Of a stretch of 18,953 nt of DNA, positions 1 to 7,100 are shown piece after piece. A model generated the notes under the pieces. The model saw only the letters and a list, made by a program, of their open reading frames with translations. It was not told where the DNA came from and did not search any database. Source of the DNA: CAYOZL01 sp964408435 (GTDB lineage Bacteria; Bdellovibrionota_C; UBA2361; SZUA-149; CAYOZL01); NCBI GenBank assembly GCA_964408435.1, contig CAYOZL010000047.1:1-18953 (forward strand), written 5' to 3'. The position numbers were made by a program, and so were the translations under genes. Position 1 is the stretch's first letter. The number at the start of each line of letters is the position of its first letter.

Positions 1-1562
1 CTCGCTATTTCCGTAATCTTCTCACCTTTTTCAATGCGCTCACTTATTTCATTAGCTTTATTTGTTGCCAGCTCTACAGATTTTTTAGCAACAAAATCTC
101 TTTTAACTTTATCCATTACGGTTTTAAGCTCAGGAACTTCGGGGTCAATTACATTTTCAACCTTAACTAGATAAGCAGAACTGCTGTCGTTAATAATATC
201 GGTATCTCCTTCAGACATCTCTATAATTTTAGAAATTGCTAATGTGCTAAGTCCTGTGACTGATTGGCCAGAAGAAATAGGGTTTGGAGTTTTTATAATT
301 TGTTTCCCAAGTTTTTTAGCTTCTTCAATGAAATTATCACTATTTAGCAAATTCTCAGCTTCAGCATTTGCGTATTCAGGGGCATTCTCTGCTCTATATT
401 TGTTATCAATAATGTTTTTTACAGAATTAAATGGTTTTTTAGCTCTTTCTTTTTCATCTTCAAATAAAACAATTTTATAACTTTTAGGAGTGTCTATAAT
501 TTTAGATATTTGACCTTTTTCTAAACTACTAATTCCTAGTGCTATTTCTTTCTCTAGGCTTTTTCTAATAGACCAAGCTGTTTTTATATCTTCATCGGAT
601 TCTTTAGCTGCTATTTCTACAAAGTCCTGACCTTCGTTTAACTTTTTCTCTAAGTTAGTAATGTATTCTTTAGCTGTAGTTTCAGATTGAGCTATCTCTA
701 TCTCGTTAGGCTTTTCACTTGTAGTTAAGAAGCGATTTTTATTTATTACAAGCTCTTTAATTTTGACTTGAGCAGGGGTATAGAACTGGCTAAAATCACT
801 TTCGTAAATTTGCATTAATTCTTGTTCGTCTACTTCTACGCTCTTTAAGTATTGTTTTGATTCAAAAGGTATTGCAGTGAAAGAAACGGCTCTTTGAGTT
901 AAGTACTTTTGAGAGTTTTCATTAAAGAATTCCTCTAGTTCTTTTTCATCGCTTGTAACTTTCTTTTCAAAATTAGAACTTTTTAGTTCAAGATATTTAA
1001 ATTTTTTAAGCACACTTTCTTGTTCGATATTATTATTAAGTTCTTTTTTACTAGGTGAAGAAACATCGGAGAATATATTTTGTAATTGCTCCATAATTAT
1101 CTGTTTTTTAGTTGAGTCCTCTAATGCAGCGCTATTTAAGCCTTGCGCTCTTAAAAAACTTTCAAATGAAGCTTGTGTGATTTGGCCTTGAAAATAAGGA
1201 TGCGAAGCTATTTTAGTTTCAATTTGGTTAACACCTGCACCAAAATTTATTTTTTTTAAAAAATTATTAATAAGAACAGAGTTAACAATATCATCAACTG
1301 TTTTTTGGGGGATGTTTAACATCTTTTGTATCTGCCCAAAATTTCCCTTAAATTGTCCGCGAAAGATTTCTTGTATTTGTTGTTTTCTAAGATAATATTG
1401 TCTTTGAGTAATTTCTTCACCATCAACAACAATTGGTGCCCCATTTCCGTTGCCAGAAGAATTAATCATGTCTAATCCAAAAGGAAGCATTAGCGCAGCG
1501 CAAAAACCAATAATAATAAATCCAAAAATTGAACTTTTACCTTTTCTTAAAATCTCAAGCAT
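1..1562 (-). CDS. PpiD/SurA-like membrane-anchored periplasmic chaperone (3' end beyond window)
   Basis: I translated this frame by hand; it is open for 520 codons from ATG at 1562 and runs off the left edge, so the C-terminus is missing. The N-terminus MLEILRKGKSSIFGFIIIGF is a short cytoplasmic basic segment followed by one membrane anchor (about residues 11-29). A SurA N-terminal-type chaperone domain follows (about 42-190, beginning APIVVDGEEITQRQYYLRKQ). Residues about 265-370 align with a parvulin domain (GQDFVEIAAKES, then GQISKIIDTPKSYKIVLFED), but the usual GGDLG segment and catalytic histidine are not visible. This architecture matches PpiD, an inner-membrane folding helper for secreted and outer-membrane proteins, whose parvulin domain is inactive in E. 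coli. A GGAG ribosome-binding site lies 9 nt before the ATG. Family assignment is firm; orthology with E. coli PpiD is likely but not proven. Confidence 0.85.
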   Translation of the reverse strand, partial: MLEILRKGKSSIFGFIIIGFCAALMLPFGLDMINSSGNGNGAPIVVDGEEITQRQYYLRKQQIQEIFRGQFKGNFGQIQKMLNIPQKTVDDIVNSVLINNFLKKINFGAGVNQIETKIASHPYFQGQITQASFESFLRAQGLNSAALEDSTKKQIIMEQLQNIFSDVSSPSKKELNNNIEQESVLKKFKYLELKSSNFEKKVTSDEKELEEFFNENSQKYLTQRAVSFTAIPFESKQYLKSVEVDEQELMQIYESDFSQFYTPAQVKIKELVINKNRFLTTSEKPNEIEIAQSETTAKEYITNLEKKLNEGQDFVEIAAKESDEDIKTAWSIRKSLEKEIALGISSLEKGQISKIIDTPKSYKIVLFEDEKERAKKPFNSVKNIIDNKYRAENAPEYANAEAENLLNSDNFIEEAKKLGKQIIKTPNPISSGQSVTGLSTLAISKIIEMSEGDTDIINDSSSAYLVKVENVIDPEVPELKTVMDKVKRDFVAKKSVELATNKANEISERIEKGEKITEIA

Positions 1563-1577
1563 TTATTTAAACTCCGT

Positions 1578-1637
1578 AGCATTTCTCAAAAATTTTGGCC
1601 GTTTAAAACGGCTGATTATAAACTTTTGAGAAGTGCT
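1578..1637. repeat. Nested inverted repeat (outer 14-bp, inner 7-bp stem)
   Basis: The outer arms AGCATTTCTCAAAA (1578-1591) and TTTTGAGAAGTGCT (1624-1637) pair with a single T:G wobble. Inside them GCCGTTT (1598-1604) and AAACGGC (1606-1612) form a second stem around one base. The element lies just upstream of the ppiD-like gene in the divergent intergenic region. It could be an operator, an mRNA leader structure or a decayed repeat element. There is no U-tract that would make it an ordinary terminator. Confidence 0.7.
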
Positions 1638-1648
1638 TTGTTAATATT

Positions 1649-1669
1649 TGCGCAACCTTAGGTCGCGCA
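1649..1669. repeat. Inverted repeat, GC-rich
   Basis: TGCGC-A-ACC and GGT-C-GCGCA surround a TTA centre, giving an 8-bp stem with one A:C mismatch. It is strikingly GC-rich for this region. It sits between the two other palindromes of the same intergenic region and could be a protein-binding site. Confidence 0.55.
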
Positions 1670-1675
1670 TTTCCA

Positions 1676-1695
1676 TAGCATTTTACAAAATGCTA
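1676..1695. repeat. Perfect 9-bp inverted repeat
   Basis: TAGCATTTT (1676-1684) and AAAATGCTA (1687-1695) are perfect complements around AC. The left arm repeats the TAGCATTT found at the start of the nested repeat at 1577. The site lies about 35 bp before the DUF4911 start, a typical position for an operator near the promoter. Confidence 0.65.
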
Positions 1696-1714
1696 CTTAT
1701 CTTCTTTCCTAGCA

Positions 1715-1720
1715 TATAAG
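1715..1720 (+). promoter_or_regulatory. Candidate -10 box for the DUF4911 gene
   Basis: TATAAG lies 9 nt upstream of the ATG at 1730, and no Shine-Dalgarno sequence is visible between them. If it is used, the transcript would begin within a few bases of the start codon, giving a nearly leaderless mRNA. No clear -35 box is seen, so this is tentative. Confidence 0.3.
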
Positions 1721-1729
1721 TATACGATA

Positions 1730-2044
1730 ATGGACAAAAATAACACAACTAATGAGCTTGAATTAATAGGGGTTCTACTAAATCCGAGTGAAATAGTTAA
1801 GTTTAAATTTATAATCGAATCTTATGAGCATCTTGCTGAAATCAGAACCTTAAATTCTGAAAAAGGTAAGCTTTTAGTAATGGCTACTCAAGATACCGCA
1901 GAAGATTTGTATAAAATAATCAAATCTATTGAGCAAAGTCTTAAGCTTACAATCGTTAAAAAAGAAAAGCTTCCTCAGTTCCTAGCAGGAGAAAAAGAAG
2001 ACTGGCTAATTAACAGCATTAGAGACCAAGTCGATAGGGGCTAG
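1730..2044 (+). CDS. DUF4911 family protein
   Basis: A 104-residue soluble protein with no signal peptide or membrane segment. The core KFIIESYEHLAEIRTLNSEK, followed by KLLVMATQDTAEDLYKIIKS (about residues 25-66), matches the DUF4911 pattern as I recall it: a short alpha/beta domain with the LKFILEGY...LRTLD signature. Function is unknown; such small domains often bind a partner or ligand, but nothing in the sequence shows which. It is divergent from the ppiD-like gene across 167 bp of palindromic DNA. Its last 39 bases overlap the 3' end of the opposite-strand AsmA-like gene. No ribosome-binding site is evident, so initiation may be leaderless from a -10-like box at 1715-1720. Confidence 0.8.
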   Translation: MDKNNTTNELELIGVLLNPSEIVKFKFIIESYEHLAEIRTLNSEKGKLLVMATQDTAEDLYKIIKSIEQSLKLTIVKKEKLPQFLAGEKEDWLINSIRDQVDRG

Positions 2045-3697
2045 TGCAATTGATTTAATCAGTTCTTTACCAAAAGCGATTAAGTCAGGGTAAGGTAAAT
2101 CTACCGTGCCTGTTAATGGCATTGGGACCCAAATTTTTAAAATTTCTAACTTAGAATTAAGCTTCAAATCGCCATTCATATTAATTTCACCAGGAAGTTT
2201 TAAGTTAGGTATTATTCCAGCCATATCAAAATTAGCAGTTTCTAATTTAACTTTATCTTCTAGTTTTGAAACCTTAATTTCACCTTTATCGCAGTGTAAT
2301 TTATCTAAATTTGAGAGGGTTTCAACAATTTCACCAAAGGGACCAGTTACTTTCTCTGGTAACATTTTTAAAGGAATTTTTTCACTAGCAATTTGCAAGC
2401 CTTTAAAAGGAATGAAAATTAAATTGAAAGGAATAACTAGTTCAAATTTTTTGTCAAAATCAATATCTTTAATTTTAGAATAGAAACTAAAGGCTAAGTT
2501 TTTATCTAAGTCTTCTTTTTTAGTGCCTTGACCACTGAAATTAAAATTTAAATCTTTGATTTCCCCAGTATAATTTCTTTCAGCTGACATTTTAAATTTT
2601 TTATTAAGATCTGCAAGTTGAATTAGTTTTGATGATAGTTGTCCGTCAAATTTTTTAGTATTAAAATCAAAACTAGTTTTAGCAAAAATTTTTGTATTTA
2701 TGGCATTTAAAGATAAATCATTAATGCTTAATTTATTATTTAGTAATTCTAGTTTAGTTTTTAAGTTACTAAATTTGTAGTCTTGATATGTAATATTTTT
2801 TAGGTCAAAATTTATTCTTGCAGTTTTATTTTTTAGAAACTTAGGCAATTCAAGCTCTTTATGAGGGGTGGGGTTCTTTTGAGTCTTTTCTTCGCTCTTT
2901 TTTTCACTACCTTTTTCACCGTCTTCTGGACTAGACTTAGGTAGCTCAGGAGAAATGTTAAACATCTTAAGTATTTTAGATAAAAGTATTTTCTCAGATT
3001 TTAAATCAATTCTTATATCATTTTCATTGATAACCTTACCTTTTAAGTCTAAATCTAAAATTTCATTTTTTTCCTGATTCGATAATTGAATTTTAAGTTT
3101 TTTGATCTCAAGATTTTTACTCTTTGTCTTTATGTCAAAATTAGATTTTAACCCTATGTTTTTAATCTGACCTGAAGATAGTGAGCCAAGAGTTATTCCA
3201 CCTTTTGCAATATAATTATTCTTGCTTGGGCTAAAACTAGAACTTCCTTTAATTCCGATATTATTTATTTCTAAGTTTGAATTTTTAAAGTCACCGGAAG
3301 ATATATTTATTGCTTTGATTTTGGCTTTCCAATCCGAATTTTTTTCTTCTTTTTTTGAGCTACTTTCTTTTTGCTCGAATAGTTCTAGTTTAGGCTGAGT
3401 TAACTCAAGTGAATTGAGATGTAAGTTTTTGCTAAATAATTGAGTGATAGAGTAACTTAATTTTAGTTTTTTAGTTTTAAAATCAAAACTATCTTTGTCT
3501 TTTATTTTTAAATCAATAGCTTTAATTGATTTAAGACCAACTATTTTTGCCTCTTTTGCTGAAATTGCAATTCCAGTTCTTTTAGATATTTCAGGTAGTA
3601 TGTAAGTAGTTATAAACTTAGAAGAGTTTAAACTTAGATAGAGTAAAGCAATTAAAGCAATAATTAAAAGAATAAAGGCGCCGATTAGTTTTTTCAT
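2006..3697 (-). CDS. AsmA-like envelope protein with N-terminal anchor
   Basis: A 563-residue protein. Residues about 4-24 (LIGAFILLIIALIALLYLSL) form a signal anchor. The rest would be periplasmic and consists of repeating beta-strand patterns with alternating hydrophobic residues and many K, S, N and D. Segments such as KAIDLKIKDKDSFDFKTKKL and FDLKNITYQDYKFSNLKTKL resemble AsmA/YhdP/TamB-type proteins. That family is implicated in outer-membrane assembly and phospholipid transport between the membranes. Two charged low-complexity linkers (about 107-124 and 249-290, the second rich in E, K, S and P) divide it into blocks. It is the last gene of the minus-strand operon and starts 67 bp after the RDD gene. 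AGAAGAG precedes the ATG. The superfamily is likely; the subfamily is unresolved. Confidence 0.65.
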   Translation of the reverse strand: MKKLIGAFILLIIALIALLYLSLNSSKFITTYILPEISKRTGIAISAKEAKIVGLKSIKAIDLKIKDKDSFDFKTKKLKLSYSITQLFSKNLHLNSLELTQPKLELFEQKESSSKKEEKNSDWKAKIKAINISSGDFKNSNLEINNIGIKGSSSFSPSKNNYIAKGGITLGSLSSGQIKNIGLKSNFDIKTKSKNLEIKKLKIQLSNQEKNEILDLDLKGKVINENDIRIDLKSEKILLSKILKMFNISPELPKSSPEDGEKGSEKKSEEKTQKNPTPHKELELPKFLKNKTARINFDLKNITYQDYKFSNLKTKLELLNNKLSINDLSLNAINTKIFAKTSFDFNTKKFDGQLSSKLIQLADLNKKFKMSAERNYTGEIKDLNFNFSGQGTKKEDLDKNLAFSFYSKIKDIDFDKKFELVIPFNLIFIPFKGLQIASEKIPLKMLPEKVTGPFGEIVETLSNLDKLHCDKGEIKVSKLEDKVKLETANFDMAGIIPNLKLPGEINMNGDLKLNSKLEILKIWVPMPLTGTVDLPYPDLIAFGKELIKSIALAPIDLVSNAVN

Positions 3698-3764
3698 TCA
3701 GCTCTTCTATCATAAAAATCTCTAGGAGAATATGCTATAGCTCTTAGATTAAATCTTGAGTATT

Positions 3765-4907
3765 TTATTGATTTAGGTTTATTACAAAAGTTTTAGAAAT
3801 TTTATCATGCAAGGTTTGTCCACCTTGTTTAAAGACTAATAAATTTCCAAGTCCAACAGTTAAAATAGTAGCAGACCAACTTAAAGCTCTTAGCATTGAT
3901 TGTTTAGCAGTAAGTAAATAGCCCTCAGCATTACAAACCGCTATTTTCATAAATTGACACCCAATAGTGCCTCCTAATGTGCATAGAGTGCTAAATTGAA
4001 GTAAGAACCAAATTATAAAATAACAACTTAATATTTTATAAGTATAAGGAATTACTTCTAAGAAAAATGAGTAGTTAAGATTACTAATATTTAGCTTTAT
4101 CTCTTCTGGCAGGATTTCAAACCAAGTATATGCAAGGGTAAGCATTAAACATATTATTGAATCTATAAGTGTGGCAAAAATACGTTTAGATATTGAGGTT
4201 GGAATTATGTTCCCAATTTGAGTTAAGCTTGAAGAGGAATCATCATGGTAGATGTTTAATTTTCTCCGGTCATCTTTTTTGTTTTGCTCGCTTATGTAGT
4301 CGTATACAGCGTTGCTTAAGTCAGTGCTTAAATTGCTTTCTAATTCAGTACTTTCTATTTTGACCTGATTTACTTTTGAAGGGTCTTCAAGCTCTATTTT
4401 AGCTAGCTCGAATAACAAAGCTATGTCATCATCAGTATTATATTGATTAAGTTCAACAAAAGCCTCGTTTTTATTTTTTAATGAGTCTCTAATTATTTCA
4501 ATTTCAGTTTTTTTCCAAAGTTGCTCATCTACTATTATTTCCTGATGAATTCTTGCCTCTTCAGTCTCTTTTTGCTTAGTGTCTTTCTTTGATTCAGTAA
4601 CACTTGTTTTTTCAACAAGATGTTTGTTTTCTATTTTTGGTGTATCTAAGTCATCTAGTGATTGCTTGTTTAGCTCTTCAGCTTTTTGATAGAATTTGTT
4701 TTGATAAGCTTTCTTTTGATCGTGCTTCTTTTGATCAACTTTCTTATCAACAGCTTGAATAAATGCACTAAAGTCCTTTTCTTCTAATTCGAAATTAACT
4801 TGTACTGCGTCAAATGCTGCTAACTGCACTCGGCTAAAGCTACAGTTACATCTAGGACATGAAACCCTATTGTTCGATGTCATAAAATCGCAACGTGGAC
4901 ACTTCAT
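3765..4907 (-). CDS. Zinc-ribbon protein with C-terminal RDD membrane domain
   Basis: A 380-residue protein with three parts. Residues 1-24 hold a zinc ribbon with paired cysteines C3/C6 and C17/C20 (plus C22). Residues about 40-230 are a charged, probably flexible or helical linker rich in K, E, Q and D, including the stretch KKVDQKKHDQKKAYQ. Residues about 238-377 form an RDD domain with its signature R242...D249 in KRIFATLIDS, several hydrophobic helices, and the closing TLHDKISKTFV. RDD proteins are poorly characterised inner-membrane proteins; some affect ion homeostasis. The start is 16 bp downstream of the rsmE stop with AAGG upstream, so co-transcription is likely. The zinc ribbon would lie in the cytoplasm. 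What the ribbon or linker binds cannot be read from the sequence. Confidence 0.8.
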   Translation of the reverse strand: MKCPRCDFMTSNNRVSCPRCNCSFSRVQLAAFDAVQVNFELEEKDFSAFIQAVDKKVDQKKHDQKKAYQNKFYQKAEELNKQSLDDLDTPKIENKHLVEKTSVTESKKDTKQKETEEARIHQEIIVDEQLWKKTEIEIIRDSLKNKNEAFVELNQYNTDDDIALLFELAKIELEDPSKVNQVKIESTELESNLSTDLSNAVYDYISEQNKKDDRRKLNIYHDDSSSSLTQIGNIIPTSISKRIFATLIDSIICLMLTLAYTWFEILPEEIKLNISNLNYSFFLEVIPYTYKILSCYFIIWFLLQFSTLCTLGGTIGCQFMKIAVCNAEGYLLTAKQSMLRALSWSATILTVGLGNLLVFKQGGQTLHDKISKTFVINLNQ

Positions 4908-4923
4908 AAATAAAAAAACCTTT

Positions 4924-5661
4924 TTAATCGACTAAAAATATACCGGCTGCAATTATTGCTGCTGTTTCAGTCTTAAGTATTGTCTCTCCTAAGCTAGTTG
5001 AGATAGCTCCTGTTTTTGAAGCTAAATCAATTTCATTTTCACTAAGGCCTCCTTCAGGCCCTACTATGATATATAAGTCGTCAAATTCATTAGAATTCTT
5101 CAATTTTATGATATTTTCACCACCATTTGGATTAAGCGATAATATTTTCTTATTTCTGGCAAGTGTCTCTTTTGATTTTCCTTGTGTTTCTAGGCTTTTA
5201 TCTAGGCATTCCAGTAGTGAGCTATAAATTCTAATATCAGTAATAATAGTCGATTTGCTTTGCTTTAAGCTCGTATCTCTAATTCTTAATAGTCTATCTA
5301 GTTTAGATTCTATATTTTTTGAGCTCTCTCTACCGTGTTCTGCATGAAAAAAACATACAGAGCTTACTCCTAGTTCAGTAGCTTTTTCTATAATTAACTC
5401 GCATTTAGTTTGTTTGATGATAGCAACTGCAAGTTCTAAATTTCTTTTTTTAGTTTTTTTGAGTTCTTTAATTAATTTTAATTCATTTGCAGAGACTATT
5501 TCTGCTAAGTAAGCAGTACTGTCTTTACTGATAAGTATCTCAACTTTTTGACCTGATTTTTTTCTTAATACTGAGCTTAGGTGATGAGATTCTTGCTCTG
5601 AAATCTTAACTACTTGACCAACTTCGCAACTAGAATTCTTAGAACAAATTAATCTTCTTAT
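4924..5661 (-). CDS. rsmE: 16S rRNA (uracil1498-N3)-methyltransferase, apparent AUA start
   Basis: Hand translation gives about 245 residues ending at TAA (4924-4926). The SPOUT-class C-terminus is clear: IIVGPEGGLSENEI, then SLGETILKTETAAIIA, the knotted SAM-binding loops typical of RsmE. Earlier segments such as IIKQTKCELIIEKATELGVS and HAEHGRESS also fit. RsmE methylates U1498 in the decoding centre of 16S rRNA. No ATG, GTG or TTG exists at the family's usual N-terminus. The frame is closed upstream by a stop four codons before an ATA at 5661-5659. The protein then reads (M)RRLICSKN, matching the usual MRR opening of the family, and AGGA sits exactly 7 nt before the ATA. The start is 4 nt after the stop of the preceding gene, so translational coupling is plausible. 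Function is firm; the start codon is inferred. Confidence 0.9.
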   Translation of the reverse strand: MRRLICSKNSSCEVGQVVKISEQESHHLSSVLRKKSGQKVEILISKDSTAYLAEIVSANELKLIKELKKTKKRNLELAVAIIKQTKCELIIEKATELGVSSVCFFHAEHGRESSKNIESKLDRLLRIRDTSLKQSKSTIITDIRIYSSLLECLDKSLETQGKSKETLARNKKILSLNPNGGENIIKLKNSNEFDDLYIIVGPEGGLSENEIDLASKTGAISTSLGETILKTETAAIIAAGIFLVD

Positions 5662-5665
5662 CTTA

Positions 5666-6271
5666 CTATCCTAATTCGATTTGCTTTAGTCTGTCTTCAA
5701 CTTGTAAAAGTCTATCAACTCCAACAAATCTTTCTTCTCCTACTATAACAGTTGGAGTATCGAAAACTTGTAGTTTCTTTCCTCTTCTAAAAGTTCCTCT
5801 AGCTCTTTCCCTAGTGTCATTAGTATTTATTCTTCCAGAGAACTCATTAGGGTCAATATCTAAATCTTCACAAAGCTCAATAAAGAAGTCTTGATCGTTT
5901 GGATCTTTTCCTTCTCCCCACCAACAATGAAACATTTTAACGTTATATTCTAGTGTTAAACCTAAATCAGCAGCAACAATTGCTCCTCTAACGCTTTTCT
6001 CAGGATCAGGCTCATTTGCAGGCCATTCTTCAGGGAAAACAATTGGTGTCTCAGAAGCTTTAGCTAACCTTAGAACATCTTCTTTAATATAAGATATTTT
6101 ATCTGGGGAAAGAGAAGGTGATTGAAAATTCTTGCTATTTGATGCTTTAGCAGAAAAAGGTTGCCATAAAAACTTTGTGTCGTATTTAGACTCAAGTTGA
6201 CATAGCTTATCAAGTGCTAAGTAAGAGTAAGGGCATTGAAAAGAATAGAAAATTTCTACAGTTTGAATCAT
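5666..6271 (-). CDS. DsbA-fold oxidoreductase / HCCA-isomerase-like protein
   Basis: A 201-residue thioredoxin-fold protein of the DsbA / 2-hydroxychromene-2-carboxylate isomerase (kappa-GST) family. It opens MIQTVEIFYSFQCPYSYLAL, with a CPYS active-site motif at residues 13-16. It continues through a helical insertion and closes with DTPTVIVGEERFVGVDRLLQ, the cis-proline TPT and GxDR pattern of the family. No signal peptide is present, so it should be cytoplasmic. True HCCA isomerases usually have Ser where Cys13 is here, while FrnE-like dithiol enzymes have CxxC, so this one is intermediate and could be a monothiol, glutathione-linked enzyme. I chose the ATG at 6271 because GGA sits 8 nt upstream and the homologous region starts there; an in-frame ATG at 6352 would add 27 residues. 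First gene of the operon with rsmE. Confidence 0.8.
   Translation of the reverse strand: MIQTVEIFYSFQCPYSYLALDKLCQLESKYDTKFLWQPFSAKASNSKNFQSPSLSPDKISYIKEDVLRLAKASETPIVFPEEWPANEPDPEKSVRGAIVAADLGLTLEYNVKMFHCWWGEGKDPNDQDFFIELCEDLDIDPNEFSGRINTNDTRERARGTFRRGKKLQVFDTPTVIVGEERFVGVDRLLQVEDRLKQIELG
5669..5672 (-). promoter_or_regulatory. Shine-Dalgarno site supporting the AUA start of rsmE
   Basis: AGGA on the minus strand, 7 nt before the ATA at 5661, is at ideal spacing. It lies inside the last codons of the upstream oxidoreductase gene. It is the main sequence argument that translation starts at that ATA. Confidence 0.6.
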
Positions 6272-6309
6272 TGATGAGTCCGAATAAATTTTGCCAATAA
6301 TATTGAGAA

Positions 6310-6338
6310 GACTTTTTACTCGAATAGCGAAAAAAGTC
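6310..6338. repeat. Short inverted repeat upstream of the oxidoreductase gene
   Basis: GACTTTTT (6310-6317) and AAAAAGTC (6331-6338) pair across a 13-base loop, 39 bp upstream of the minus-strand start at 6271. It could lie in a leader or operator. It is AT-rich and short, so chance is possible. The rest of the 6272-6503 divergent interval shows only the extended -10 element at 6457-6465. Confidence 0.3.
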
Positions 6339-6456
6339 AATGATCTGAGCAATTAAATTAAGCAGGGCAAGTATTCTTGAGTAAAAAATAGCATATAACT
6401 TGTAGTGGGTTTTTCTCATGAGCTTTTTTCAATAAGCTACTGTGCTTTATTACGTC

Positions 6457-6465
6457 TGCTATGAT
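6457..6465 (+). promoter_or_regulatory. Extended -10 promoter for the nuoI operon
   Basis: TGCTATGAT reads as an extended -10 (TGn followed by TATGAT, one mismatch from TATAAT), 38 bp before the nuoI ATG. No good -35 hexamer is present at 17 bp, which is compatible with an extended -10 promoter. It implies a leader of about 30 nt. Confidence 0.45.
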
Positions 6466-6503
6466 ACTAAATATAAAAGTTTAATTAAGGCATCATAAAA
6501 AGC

Positions 6504-7100
6504 ATGAAAAGACGTGAGGAAATGAATTTTTTTGAAAGACTCTATTTTATAGAAGTCTTTAAAGGTGTTCTTCAAACTTTTAGTGATTTAGTAAAGCACG
6601 TTGCTCAATATCTTCTTAGAGCAATTGGTTTTAAGTCTGTGCCTAAGCCTTGGGCCACATATGAATATCCAGATGAATCCAGAAGCTATGCTGATCGTTA
6701 CAGGGGAAGACACCGTTTAACCTTAAGTGATGAAGGAGATGTGAAGTGCACAGCCTGTTATCTATGTGCAACTGCTTGTCCTGCAAAATGCATTTATATA
6801 GAAGCTGCAGAGCATGATGATTCTGAAGTAGAAAAGTTTCCACATCGTTATGAAATTGACACTTTGTTATGCATCTATTGTGGATATTGTGTAGAAGCTT
6901 GTCCAGTGGATGCAATTAGAATGGATACAGGTATTCACCCACATATTTATCAACCTGACCCTAGAGCGTTTATAGAAGATAAAGAAACATTAATGTTAAG
7001 GTCTAAAACTCTTGAAACAAAAGGCCCAGAAGCTTTATTAAAAGAGCATATGGATAGGATGCGTGAAATTGAAAAGAAACCTGGAGTTGGAGAATACTAA
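6504..7100 (+). CDS. nuoI: NADH-quinone oxidoreductase subunit I (NuoI)
   Basis: A 198-residue ferredoxin-like protein with two complete [4Fe-4S] motifs: C82-x2-C85-x2-C88-x3-C92-P and C123-x2-C126-x2-C129-x3-C133-P. The N-terminal amphipathic part (NFFERLYFIEVFKGVLQTFS), which contacts the membrane arm, and the PWATYEYPDESR segment are typical of NuoI. The protein carries clusters N6a and N6b, which pass electrons from NADH towards quinone in complex I at the inner membrane. No other nuo gene is adjacent: the upstream neighbour is divergent and the downstream gene encodes an unrelated secreted protein. The ATG at 6504 is used, but Met7 (6522) fits the usual family start and has AGGA very close upstream. 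The downstream gene overlaps its 3' end by 38 nt. Confidence 0.95.
   Translation: MKRREEMNFFERLYFIEVFKGVLQTFSDLVKHVAQYLLRAIGFKSVPKPWATYEYPDESRSYADRYRGRHRLTLSDEGDVKCTACYLCATACPAKCIYIEAAEHDDSEVEKFPHRYEIDTLLCIYCGYCVEACPVDAIRMDTGIHPHIYQPDPRAFIEDKETLMLRSKTLETKGPEALLKEHMDRMREIEKKPGVGEY

Noticed and set aside
244..480. Plus-strand ORF inside the ppiD-like gene
   Set aside because: It is antisense to a frame that reads as a clear PpiD-type protein along its whole length; the ORF has no domain pattern.
2106..2483. 125-residue plus-strand ORF inside the AsmA-like gene
   Set aside because: Antisense shadow of a long coding frame in AT-rich DNA, without a start context or known motif.
6272..6352. Longer N-terminus for the DsbA-like protein (ATG at 6352)
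   Set aside because: The added 27 residues do not look like a signal peptide or family sequence, and the ATG at 6271 has a better-placed GGA.
6210..6419. A 69-residue minus-strand ORF overlapping the start of the oxidoreductase gene
   Set aside because: It is in another frame, overlaps a well-supported gene, has no recognisable domain and no good ribosome-binding site.
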